64,000 nt of DNA from Ustilaginoidea virens (Eukaryota > Ascomycota > Sordariomycetes > Hypocreales > Clavicipitaceae), in NCBI RefSeq assembly GCF_000687475.1, contig NC_057316.1, positions 2,108,001 to 2,172,000 on the forward strand. Direction: 5' to 3'. The translations under genes and the position numbers were made by a program. Position 1 is the stretch's first letter. Each line of letters starts with the position of its first letter. Positions 11,207 to 21,274 of this stretch are shown here, piece by piece. The notes under the pieces are model-generated. The model saw only the letters and a program-made list of their open reading frames with translations, was not told where the DNA came from and ran no database searches.

Positions 11207-13009
11207 ATGGCCGACATATTCGACCTCGCCTCCCTGCAGTCCCGCCTTTCAGAGCGGCAGGACCCCCACGCCTCCCATGGGCCGACTCTCCCGTCCCCGG
11301 CGGCCCTGCAGTCGGCCGTGTCGTCGCTGCCCAGCCCCGGCTCCCCTTCCTACCTCCGAGGCACACCTGCCCTCGACGCCGCCGCCCACATCGCCAACGA
11401 CATCGTGCCCGCCCTGACCGGCCAAGCCCGCTCCAGCCGCTACTACGGCTTCGTCACCGGCGGCGTGCTCCCCATTGCCGAGTGGGCCGACAACGTCGTC
11501 TCGCGCGCCGACCAAAACGTCCAGGTCCACCTGCCCGACCAGACGGTGGCCACGGCCGTCGAGCACGCCGCCTTGGGCATGCTCACGCGGCTGCTGCGCC
11601 TCGACGCCGACGCCGACGTCTGGAAGGGGCGCACCTTTACGACGGGCGCCACCGCAAGCAACATTCTAGGAATGGCCTGCGGGCGCGAGGCCGTCGTCGG
11701 GAGGAGGCTCCCGCCGGCGGCGGCGGCGCAGCAGCAGCAGCGAGGGGGCGTCGGCGAGCTGGGCCTGCTGGCCGCCTGCCTCGCGTCCCGCGTCTCCGGC
11801 GTACAGGTGCTGACCAGCGCAGGGCACAGCTCGCTCGCAAAGGCGGCGAGCGTGGTCGGCCTGGGCCGCCAATCGGTCAAGGAGCTGCCGCGGAGCGAGG
11901 CCCGGCCGTGGCGGCTGGACATTGACGCCCTTGCCGAGGAGCTGCGGAGGCCGGGCGTGGCGAGCATCATAGCCATCAGCGCGGGCGACGTCAACACGGG
12001 AGGGTATGCGCTGGAGGGACGACGGGAGTGGGAGAGAGTGAGGGAGCTGGCGGATCGCCACGGGGCTTGGATCCACGTCGACGGCGGTGAGCACCAGCTT
12101 GTGGCCGCTTCCCCCCCCCCCCCCCCCCCCCAAAAGAACCCCTGGAACCTGACACCTGACCTGGATCGGCGTCGGCAAAGCAATGGGTGTGTTTGCGCGC
12201 GCGCTAGAGGACGAACCGCAGTTCAAGCTGCTTCGCCAGCGGACAGAGGGCATCGAGCTGGCCGACAGCATCACCCTCGACGGACACAAGCTCCTCAACG
12301 TGGTACGTTGCTCCAAAGAAGACGAGGGGAAAAAAGGAAAAAAAAAAAAATACAAAACGGGCCATTATCTCCAGCCGTATAGCCGGGGGGAGCAAAAAGC
12401 AACAGCAACAGCAAAGCTGACGTGAACGTTGCACGCACGCACCGACAGCCCTACGACTGCGGCATCTTCCTCACCCGCTGCGCGTCGACCCTCTCCGCCG
12501 TCTTTGCCAACCCCAACGCCGCCTACCTCGCTCCCGCCGCCGCCGACGCCGACGCCGCTGCCGCCATCATCCCCTCCCCGCTCAACATTGGCCTCGAGAA
12601 CTCGCGCCGCTTCCGCGCCCTGCCCGCCTACGCCGTGCTCCTCAGCGAGGGGCGGCCCGGCATCGCCAGCATGCTCGCCCGCATGGTCGCCCTGACGCGG
12701 CGCCTGGCCGTGTTCCTGCGCGACTCGCCGCACTACGAGCTCCTCCCGGACCCCGCGGCCCCCCTCGACGGCATCTTCATGATCCTGCTGTTCAGAGCCA
12801 AGAGCAGGCGCCTCAACGACACGCTCGTGCAGCGCGTCAACCGCTCCAGGGACGTGTACATCTCGGGAACGCGCTGGGCGGGCGCCCGGGCCGCGCGCAT
12901 CGCCGTCGCCACGTGGAAAGTCGACGTCGAGAGGGACTATGCCGTCGTGACGGCGCTGCTGAACGCCGTGGCGGAGGATCGGGATTCCCCCACGGGTACT
13001 CCTGCGTGA
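11207..13009 (+). CDS. Group II pyridoxal-phosphate-dependent decarboxylase
   Basis: Three exons, 11207-12086, 12181-12302 and 12449-13009, give 520 residues. Family landmarks are present: the early SSRYYGFVTGG segment, FTTGATASNILGM, the cofactor-stacking histidine in SAGHSSLAKAASV, the GDVNTGG loop, HVDGA, and the Schiff-base lysine in DGHKLLNVPYDCG (about Lys330), which is formed across intron 2. The C-terminal part carries the usual small domain. Relatives include aromatic amino acid, tyrosine, glutamate and diaminobutyrate decarboxylases; the substrate cannot be assigned from motifs alone. Intron 1 contains a run of about 21 C. A low-complexity Ala/Gln insertion (AAAAQQQQ, near residue 175) lies in a surface region. 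It ends tail to tail with the DUF2462 gene, 233 bases away. Confidence 0.9.
12111..12131. repeat. Poly(C) run of about 21 in an intron
   Basis: An uninterrupted C tract within intron 1 (12087-12180) of the PLP decarboxylase. Length may vary between strains or be affected by sequencing. Confidence 0.8.
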
Positions 13010-13242
13010 ACTGCGGTTTCGACGGACGCGCCGCCCAGCCGAGTCGGCCTCGGCGCGTGATATAATCGCCCGCCTCGGGACTCGTCTCGCGCAAGAAAAA
13101 AAAGAAAAGGCACAAACAACAACAACAACAACAAAGCAAAGGCAAAATCTCCCTTCTCCTCCACCCCCCCCTTTTTCCCACCAAGCCAATCAAACACAGC
13201 ACCATTGCCGTCGCCCCAGTTCCACATAACCCCCCGGCCCGG

Positions 13243-13506
13243 TCAGCCAAACTTTTTGGAGCCGCCCTTGGAAATCGTCGCCTTCTTGTCCTTGCCCTTG
13301 TTCCCCTTGCCAATCAGCTCCAGGTGTCCCGCCCTCTCGCCCAGCAGCGCCTCCGTCTTGGCCGTCAACCCCGCCGTGAATTTCTTGTGCGCCTTGTCGA
13401 CGCTCGGCTTGGTCTTTTTCTTGCCGACTTTGGAGGCTTGTTTCTTGGAGTGCGTCGCCTTGGCGGCTTTCGCCTTGGCCGACTGTTTTATCGCGCCCTG
13501 CGCCAT
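13243..13506 (-). CDS. Small basic DUF2462/LLP-like (UPF0390) protein
   Basis: A single exon of 88 codons encodes 87 residues. It begins MAQGAIKQS, is very rich in Lys and Ala, and ends GGSKKFG. The pattern (basic N-terminal half with [19 protein letters not shown], then [13 protein letters not shown]) fits the DUF2462 family, found from fungi to humans (C19orf53/LYDG10 in man). The family is thought to be nucleolar or linked to ribosome biogenesis, but function is not well established. An upstream in-frame extension to 13701 exists, but the start at 13506 agrees with the conserved N-terminus. Confidence 0.85.
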   Translation of the reverse strand: MAQGAIKQSAKAKAAKATHSKKQASKVGKKKTKPSVDKAHKKFTAGLTAKTEALLGERAGHLELIGKGNKGKDKKATISKGGSKKFG

Positions 13507-14024
13507 TTTCGGGACGGGTCGTCGGGAGTTGTATCCGTCGAGCGGCGAGCGTCGATTTGGGGTTGATGGGAGCGAGGGAGGATGCGGAGTTGCTGATGTT
13601 TCCATTTCTTTTTTTTTTCTGCCACCCCGCGGGCCTTGACCGCCCTGCCTGTTTCGGCCCGGACCCTTTTGGATCGAGCACGTACTCTGTACGTGGGGCA
13701 TGCAGCTTAAGGATGGGAGGTAGTAGGTACTTGGGTACCTGAGGAGGGGGGAGTTTTCTTCGTTCCATGTCGCACGGCAACATCAGGGGCCGTCACGAAT
13801 AATGACTCTGGAATATTGTCTAGTTTGCCGCTCCCAATGATTCCCACTAACCTCACGCACATGGTATCCCCAAACCCCGTCTTTCCCCGACGCCATTCAC
13901 ATCCAAGATCACCTCACTAAACCGAAAAAAAAAAAAAAGAAAAAGAAGAAGAAAAGGCAAAAAATAAAAGCCAGGATTCACTATTGTTGATTTGTCGTTT
14001 TTCATTGACTCACATCCCGGACAG
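13507..14024. other. Intergenic region between two minus-strand genes
   Basis: It includes the promoter of the DUF2462 gene (TCTTTTTTTTT tract about 13607-13619, TACGTACTCTGTACG-like motif at about 13680-13692) and the 3' flank of the CEX1 gene (A-rich stretch 13925-13968). No further gene seen. Confidence 0.55.
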
Positions 14025-16836
14025 CTACCATCCGTCGCCCCATGCGTCGTCGTCATCCACCTCCTTTGGCTTCATGTCGATTTTTTTCTTGGGTGCAGGC
14101 GCCGCGGACTTTGCGGCGGGTTTGGCCGCAGCCCCGGTAGCAGGCTTCTTGGCGGTCGAGGGCTTTGCGAGTCCCTTTGGCAGAGGTTTACTCGGGCCGT
14201 GCTTCTTCTTCTGTGCTTGAGCCTCCAACCATCCTGCAAAGTCTGGCTCGCCGCCATCCTCGAACGGGACAGGGACGGCCTTTGCCGACGCGTTGTTGGT
14301 GCTTGTCGCCGCTGTTTGATGGGTGCCCTCGTCATCTTCGCTCATCTCGCCCCAGGCATCAACGGCGTCATCGAACCCGTCATGTGGTAGGAAGGCTTCT
14401 GCCACCGCGCTTGTGTTGGGGGACGACGCGCCTGAAGCCCGGGCAGGATGGGGAGAAGGATGAGGGGGTGAGCTGATGGCTTGACGGTGCAGGCTTGAAG
14501 CAGACGCACTCGGCAACCTTTTGGCTTCTGGGCCAGGTGAGGCGGCTGGTTTTGGCGAAAGGGCTCCAGAACCGTTGGCGGTTTGCATGTTGCCAGCTGC
14601 TGACGACAGCTTGTTGGTAAAGGACGATATCGCCCAGCCAGTCCAGCCAGCCGTCCCGCTCTGCTGCGGCGTCCCCATTCTGGCCGGCTGGCTGTCCGCA
14701 GCTTGTTGGGGAAGCAGGGCAGAGTCGGGCATCGCCGATGCTGCCTTGCGAACTTTCTGGAGGTAGGAATCGACGGTACGGTTGGCTTGATCTCGAACCA
14801 TCTTCTCCTTGTCGATAAGCAACGGGCATACTGCTGGAAGGATACGGGTCGCGCAATCGTCTTCAGTAAAGAACTCGCCTGTTGCCGTCAAGGCCATGAG
14901 AGCAGCGTTTCGTGCGTGGACAAAAGGGTCCCGCAAAGACCTAGTAAATGCGGCGATGAGAACCTTGGACCGTGAAGAGGTTCCCAAGTGCTTGGCAATC
15001 TTGCCGAGGCAGACGGTCGTATTGGTTCGAATGCCGGGTTGCTCGTCATTCGCTGTTTTGGCGAGATGCTTGAGCAGCTCGCCGTTGATGGTACGGTCCG
15101 AAAGTTTGGTGATGAGGAGAAGGACGGATTTCAAGGTCTGCTCTCTCACGACTGGCTGCATATCTGTGAAGCCCGTAACCTGCCCAGTCGTTGTTAATGA
15201 GGAGGCTTTGGTTTGGTTTGGTTTGGTTCTCTTGCCGGCTTTCATGGCAGGTACTTACAATATGCGGGAAGAGTTTGTCATTGACAATCTTTTGGGGGAG
15301 TCGATCAATCATTAATGGCAGGCTGTCCAACAAATAGACTCGTATGGCTCTATCCGGGTTTCCAAACATCTTGACTATGAAGGGGATGATTCGTGTCTCG
15401 AAATCGTCGTTGGAAAGCTTGGCGGCGATCTTGAGGATAACTGCGAGGGCCTTGGGGCCGCCCCCGCCAAATTCCACCGAGTTGATGAGCTCTGGAAGAA
15501 TTTTCATTTTGAAGAATTCCTCGGGGAAGTCATCCGTCAGCTGATCGAGGTTGCTTCAAGACTTGTCAGTTTAGGTCAAATGAAACCACGCCGAAAAGAA
15601 AAAAAAAAAAAGGGGGGGGGGGGGGGGGGGGGGGAAGAAAACAAGCAAAGAAAAGAACCTACATACCTTAAAAATTCATCCCTCTCATCAGCGCTCTTGA
15701 CTCCCAAGTTGTCGATTCCTTCAGTCAGCTTGATCAAGGGGCTGTCGAAAAAAGAGCCGGATCGGCTGCCTTGGTCCAGGAATGTAGAAATACTGATGCG
15801 GGCTTTTGGATTCGCGTTGCATAGTCGCTTATAGCTGGACTGCATGGGTGGAGGGATGTTTTTCGTCTGACCAGCTTGACTGCTTCCGCTATAGTCTCCA
15901 TTGAGGGCTTCGTATATCAAGGCGCCAAAGGCGAACGAATCCACGGCCGAGTGAGGATGTCTTTTGATGACGTCCCATCCTCCTTGCGCAATCTCCGGGG
16001 GTGCGTATCGCGCCCAGTCTGGGACCAAACTTCCATACGTCTTGCGCCATGGTGTCAGTCTCGCAAACGATGATTGCCTGATCAAAAGCTTGATACTCAC
16101 GTAAAGGGCTGATTCATCATCCTTTACACTGCTCAGGAGCTCGAATCCGCCGAGCTTCCACTCGCCGCTTTCTGAGGTGTAAACGGATCCCACTTTGAGA
16201 TTGCCGTGTATCGAAGATGCATCGGTATTGATAAACTTGACCGTCCTCTGGTTTCGCCATTAACAAGTCGCTTGGGAGCATTGACGGGGAGGGTGGAGGA
16301 GAGCATGTGCGCACCGCTATGGTATACAAGCCCCATTTGATGGTTTCGGGGGCGAGACTCTTACGTCGGACATGCCACCGCAAGGGCACGACGCGTTCCG
16401 TCGCAATGTAAATATATGCTTCAGTCTGGTCCCCGATGCTTAGCTCTGCGGCCGTTGGCTCGGGTCATGTAAAGCACGTACTTCTACGGCATCCAGCACT
16501 TTGACGACACCGGGATGTCGCATCGTCCGGAGTTTCTTGAGCGCATTTCGGGCGAGGGGCAGTCGGCCGCGGGACGTGGCGATGTCGAAGGAGAAGATGC
16601 TGCAGTTGGAGCCATCCTCCTGAGAAGAGAAGAGGAGAGGACCAGGTCAGCCAGTTAGTTGTTGTTGCAAGCATGGTCACGTCACGGACGTGGTTGGAGG
16701 CCAAACCACGAACCCTTTTGGTTCCGTTGTATAGGGTAAAAACCGACTCGTCAATGTCGATCTTGTCGCCAAAGGTGTAGGGAAAGGGCGGCCCTGAGGC
16801 CATGGCAGAAGCCACGGCATTTTTGAGAAAGTCCAT
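14025..16836 (-). CDS. CEX1: SCY1-family pseudokinase, CEX1-like tRNA export/trafficking factor
   Basis: Seven exons on the minus strand: 16714-16836, 16482-16619, 16315-16425, 16101-16247, 15667-16040, 15259-15553 and 14025-15179; 780 residues, all phases close. The N-terminal third is a protein-kinase-like fold without catalysis: where active kinases have HRD it has SIHGNL, and where they have DFG it has GGFE. This loss is normal for the SCY1/SCYL family. The middle is made of HEAT-type helical repeats (AIRVYLLDSLPLMIDRLP; VREQTLKSVLLLI; GIRTNTTVCLGKIAKHL). The tail is Ser/Pro/Lys-rich and ends in DDDAWGDGW, like the acidic-aromatic tails of Cex1/SCYL1. Yeast Cex1 collects aminoacylated tRNA at the nuclear pore; SCYL1 acts in Golgi traffic. 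Intron 5 (15554-15666) contains an A11-G23 homopolymer block. Confidence 0.92.
15601..15634. repeat. A11-G23 homopolymer block in an intron
   Basis: Eleven A followed directly by about 23 G on the plus strand, within an intron of the minus-strand CEX1-like gene, so it is transcribed as a C23-U11 tract. It could form G-quadruplex DNA on the plus strand. Confidence 0.85.
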
Positions 16837-18823
16837 GACAGGAAGACGGAAGACGCGTGCAGGAGTTGGAGAAGAGGGGAGTGGTTGCAGCCAAGGGGGA
16901 CCTCCGGGCGACACAATTGCCCGCGCATGCAAAAGAGACGCGCTCGGGTCGGATCCCAGTTGGCAAAAGTTGCCTCGAAAGCTGCACGTTGAGTTGCGGC
17001 AAGCGTCAGTCTGGTTGAATTGAGGTTTGGGGCCGGTCAGCCGTGAGCCGTCAGCCGTGAGCCGTGAGCCGTGAGCCGTGAGCCGTGCGGCCACGGATGA
17101 AGTCAGCGGCCGGCCTCTGTTTGCCAGGCGCTCCCCTCCCTCCTTGGTCCTCGCCACGGGTTCTCCTAGCCCCTCCCGGTCCGCGTAAAGCTTACTCTTT
17201 TCGCCCTCCTTTTTTGTTTTCAACCCTTTTTTTTTTTTTTCCTTTTTCCTGCTCAACAGAACTTGAACCCATTTTTATCCATTTTGCTGATTCAGCGCGT
17301 TTGATTGCCAAAACTACCTACCTAAGGCATCTGCACAATCCTGCACAGTACACCTCGACAAGTTCGCACAGGTGAACGTACCGGGTACAGCCTCCCCCCA
17401 AACTCGTCCGCTGCATCGTGCCGTACTTGCTTGTGCCGGGTACTCCAGCAGCTGCCCGCACCTGCGAGTGGGCCATTCTGCACGAGAGCAATGGGTCCCA
17501 GCTGCTGCCAGCCTGGTGCCCCACTCAGCCTCGGGACACCCAGCCCGCTCCACGCCCAAATCACTTTTTTGTTTGTCAGCTCTGCTAAGGACGACATGCG
17601 GACTTTTAGACTTGCTTTTCGCCGCAGACATCAATTTGCAGACGAAACCTCAACAAGCCCGCCAACCTCTGGCCTCTGCGAGTCCGTCAATTCCCTGGAT
17701 TCCCTGGATTCCCTCGATTGCCTGGATTCCCTCGATTGCCTGGATTCACTCGATTCGACCCCGTCTGTGGCTCACTTTCGCCGTTGGAAGCTGGCGTCAA
17801 CTCGTCTCCTCTCTCTCTTGCCTGCCTGTTCCGTAATTGGCTGCGGCGCAATCGAGACGATTTCAATTTACCGCAAACCATCCCCCCCCCCCCCCCCCCC
17901 CCAACCTGGGGCTGGGACTCCTCGAGTTTTTCCTCGTTAGTGTCTCGTCATTTCGCCGCCCAACGACACATGATATCGTGTCGTTTGCTAATTTAATAAC
18001 TTTTCCGCGCAAATCTCAGTCACTCGGGCAGAAGCCATCGAGCTCCTCGTCCGTGAAGCTCCAGTGAGTTGCTTGTTTTCCTTCCTCTCGTGTTTCCGTT
18101 GTTTTCTCTTCTACTTGTCTGCTTCCGCCGCGAGTGATGCCACATGGTAAAAGGTCTGACCAAACGGAACCTCCTGCGTTTTGTTTCTCCTTGGGTTGAC
18201 AGGATGCTCGTTGCAAGGGTTGCTTCGTCCAGGTTCCATGTCTTGCCGTTGTTGTCGGAATGCCACTCTCTCATGGATTTCCTGGCTTTCAAGAATGGAC
18301 CAACAACAAAGCAAGTACCTGTCGCATCATATGGAGTCTTGTTCTTTTGTCACTGCCCACAGGACAAGACCAAAGGCCGCGGCAAACAATATCATGTGCG
18401 TCCCCCAAAGGATGGTTCATAACCGTTGTCGTTCCCAGGCTGAAGTCTGCCAAAAATAAAACTGAAAAGATCTGACGCGGGTGTTTCTTTTACTCTCTGC
18501 CTCTCCTTTCCGCTTCTCTTCCCTGTTCTCTTTTTCCCTCTCTCACACAATTTCTTTCTTCCTTTACTTATTCTTCTTCTCCTTTTTCTTCTTCTTGGCA
18601 CTCTCCCTCGTTCTGACGCAACTCCTTTGACAGACTTGCCGCAGCCTCGTCTCGCTCACATGCCCATGTCCATACCTTGTTGCCGCTGAGGCGTTGCGCT
18701 GATGGTAGTGACCCGTCTTCCACTTTTCTGACAGACAGCGGATTTGGCCAATACAAATGTGGGTTGCAATTGTGACAGGTCCCATCATCGAGCATTAAGC
18801 TCTCTTCGGCATGGGCGAGCAAC
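16837..18823. other. Divergent intergenic region, 2.0 kb
   Basis: This lies between the starts of the CEX1-like gene (minus) and the 585-residue gene (plus). It has a 7-base tandem repeat (CCGTGAG type) at 17041-17089, a TTCCCTGGA-type minisatellite at about 17692-17757, and a run of about 20 C near 17882-17902. Upstream exons of the next gene could be hidden here; I could not define one. Confidence 0.5.
17041..17089. repeat. 7-base tandem repeat CCGTGAG, about 7 copies
   Basis: Seven adjacent units; five are exact CCGTGAG, one is CCGTCAG and the last is CCGTGCG. It lies in the promoter side of the CEX1-like gene. Confidence 0.85.
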
Positions 18824-20581
18824 ATGAACAGCCCAAAGGCAACGGGAGTGCTGCCATCAGGTTGTTCATGGCCTCAAGGGAGTCTGGCAGCCGATGCGGC
18901 TGCCCAAGGTACTGCGACCAACGGACCCCATCAGAAATACAGGGCAAAAAGGACACCACGACGTCGTCCGTCACAGCTCTCTCGCTGCAAGGATCTAATC
19001 CATGATTCACCAACCGCAGTCCCGCACCGGAATCATAGCCTTCATCATGGACACGCACGGCCGCCAGCTTCCAGGCAGCGAGACCAGACACCTAGCCCCC
19101 CAGTTGACGGGCGGCCCCGTCACAGCTCGCATGCCTCTTGTAAACCCGAGGGCGATTTGTATGATTTTACGCTGAGTGGCCCCATTCTTCAGCAGCCGAC
19201 AATACGACCTCACAAGTCTATCGACGCGCCTTGGGGCTCTGTAAACACAGAAGCCGCTGCTGCTGCATCGCCATATCAAGACGGACCCTGGAATCAACGC
19301 CCTCTTGCAATCTCCAAGCAAAGAGGTTCTGTCGAGCGGGATAGCAGCAACGGTGTCAACCTGATAAGGGAAGAATTTTCTCCCCATGCTGTACCAAACG
19401 GAGCCTTGCAGCATATTAACAAATCGTTTGTTAATACAGATACGCTTGCTACAGTAGTATCGCGTCTAGCGTCAGCCCCTGGTGAGGAAACACTGGTTCC
19501 TGCGCCGTTTGAGCCCTCAAGGCAGAGGAGACAAGGGGACGACGATGCTGAGTCGGTCATTACACATGAAACAATTCATGTTGCCACCGGGTACGAGTCC
19601 AAGGCGCCATCTCCAAGTCGTTCTTCGCAAGCATCATCCGATTTGTCACCTGTGCCTGTGTCGCAGATCTGCGCAAACCTGGATCGCAGCAACACTGGCG
19701 CGACCGAGTCTGTACAAGACACTAAGTCGCGTGCCTCGAAGCGTAAAGAGCCTGTTCAAGACAGCAGCATGTTCCAACCTTGGTCTCGCCTCGAGAACGG
19801 CGGTTCCGTGGCCAGTCTTGTTCATCCGTCGCCAAATGATGAAGCCTCTACCGAAGCTACCCAAGGGAAAACCGTCGGTGATGAGGCCCTTCAGCCTGTG
19901 GCGGGGGGATCATTTGGCTCCGCGGGAGGAGCTGCTGCCGGCCAGGGCGAGCATATGGCAAGTTCCACAAAAAGAGGAACAAACAAGGCTGGCTTACCAC
20001 GACCCTTTGATTCCTCTGCCTTCGACGCTGCCATATATCAGCAACCGGGAGCAGCGCCACCCCCGTCCGGCGTCCTGAACTCGGTTGTCACGAGCAAAGC
20101 ACCAAGGTGGCCGAGCGGGGGCCAGGTGCGTTTCATCCATGCCAATCCTGCTGTTCACCGCATGCACGTGAGGTCCGAAGCGTGGTTCGCGAAGAAATCC
20201 GCGGAAATTCGGGCACGCGGCGGTCGCAAGTTTTGGTTAGGCAAAGTATCCCAGAGACTTCGATGGCTGCAGAGTGAACGGCTCAAGCTTCAGGCCAGGA
20301 GAGCAGAAGCAAAGGCCCAGGGGGGCTTACCCGAGCGTCCGGATCCGCAGCCCCAGACATACTCTGTACCACTAGACTTTGGAGACGTGCCCGAGGGAGA
20401 CTTGCCTGAGGAGGTTCGGAAAAATCCTGCATGGCGGAAAGCATGTGAATACTTTCGAGAGAATCACAGACTAAGACGAATCAGGCAGCGAGAATCCAAA
20501 AGGTGCGAGCAAGAAACGAAAGATTTTTTCCAAAAGGTCAAACAAGGACTAATCCCAGGCGATGGGTCGATCTGTAGCTGA
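18824..20581 (+). CDS. Hypothetical protein, 585 residues, mostly disordered
   Basis: One long frame of 586 codons, far longer than chance here. I do not recognise the family. Residues 1-~400 are rich in Ser, Pro, Gln and Ala and look disordered. The C-terminal ~150 residues look more ordered and basic: SEAWFAKKSAEIRARGGRKF, KVSQRLRWLQSERLKLQARR, and DFGDVPEGDLPEEVRKNPAWRKACEYF, ending in a charged helix before IPGDGSICS. There is no signal peptide or membrane segment. The ATG at 18824 is the only in-frame start before the ordered part, but an upstream exon is possible. Frame and codon use of the C-terminal half support a real gene; function is unknown. Confidence 0.7.
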   Translation: MNSPKATGVLPSGCSWPQGSLAADAAAQGTATNGPHQKYRAKRTPRRRPSQLSRCKDLIHDSPTAVPHRNHSLHHGHARPPASRQRDQTPSPPVDGRPRHSSHASCKPEGDLYDFTLSGPILQQPTIRPHKSIDAPWGSVNTEAAAAASPYQDGPWNQRPLAISKQRGSVERDSSNGVNLIREEFSPHAVPNGALQHINKSFVNTDTLATVVSRLASAPGEETLVPAPFEPSRQRRQGDDDAESVITHETIHVATGYESKAPSPSRSSQASSDLSPVPVSQICANLDRSNTGATESVQDTKSRASKRKEPVQDSSMFQPWSRLENGGSVASLVHPSPNDEASTEATQGKTVGDEALQPVAGGSFGSAGGAAAGQGEHMASSTKRGTNKAGLPRPFDSSAFDAAIYQQPGAAPPPSGVLNSVVTSKAPRWPSGGQVRFIHANPAVHRMHVRSEAWFAKKSAEIRARGGRKFWLGKVSQRLRWLQSERLKLQARRAEAKAQGGLPERPDPQPQTYSVPLDFGDVPEGDLPEEVRKNPAWRKACEYFRENHRLRRIRQRESKRCEQETKDFFQKVKQGLIPGDGSICS

Positions 20582-21274
20582 ACAAGACTAGGAAAAAGCA
20601 ACACATGCGCTTGAGGGTTCTTCCTTTTCTTTTTTTTCCCCCTTTCTTTTCTTTTCTTCTTCTTCTTCTTCTTCTTCTTCTCTCTTCTTTTCTCCGTCTC
20701 TTTCTTCAATTGAAAGTCGAAGATCTATCGTCTCGTTTCTCCCCCCCCCCTGGATCTTGATGAGCATTGCAAGGTCGGAGTTAGAGGTCTACACATTGGG
20801 CGTCAGATGTTCGCAAGGGCGTTTGGTTCATAATACCCCGTTCTGGGATTTGGTCTGTTTCACGAATGGCTCTCAAAAGTCGTGTTGGACGACTAGGCAA
20901 AATCAAAAGAAGGAGGTCCGTGTATCACAGCCTCGACGCGCATACACACAAGCAAACAAGCCTCGTTCGTATCGTCTCGCTTTATAAGATTTTGATATGC
21001 TGCCAAAAGATGCTCCAACTTTTTTGTGTGTTTGTGCATGCACTCCCATCTATCCCAAGACGCCTGCCTCCTTACAGGAGAAACAATGAATGGTGCGAGG
21101 AGATGATACGGAAATGAATAGAAAATGGGAAGGATAACAATAATCATAAGAAGAAAAAAAACACAAACAAAAGGGTGACTCGACCGAATGGTGCAACAGA
21201 GTGTCTCCTGACCAAGCCTTGGGGACACCGTGGATGAGGGTTGGGTCGGTTGATCGTTCCGAGACCAGAGACTT
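20582..21274. other. Convergent intergenic region
   Basis: Tail-to-tail spacer between the hypothetical gene and the aconitase-like gene. It contains T- and CTT-rich tracts ((CTT)8 at about 20656-20680), a C10 run near 20742-20751, and presumably both 3' UTRs. No gene seen. Confidence 0.55.
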
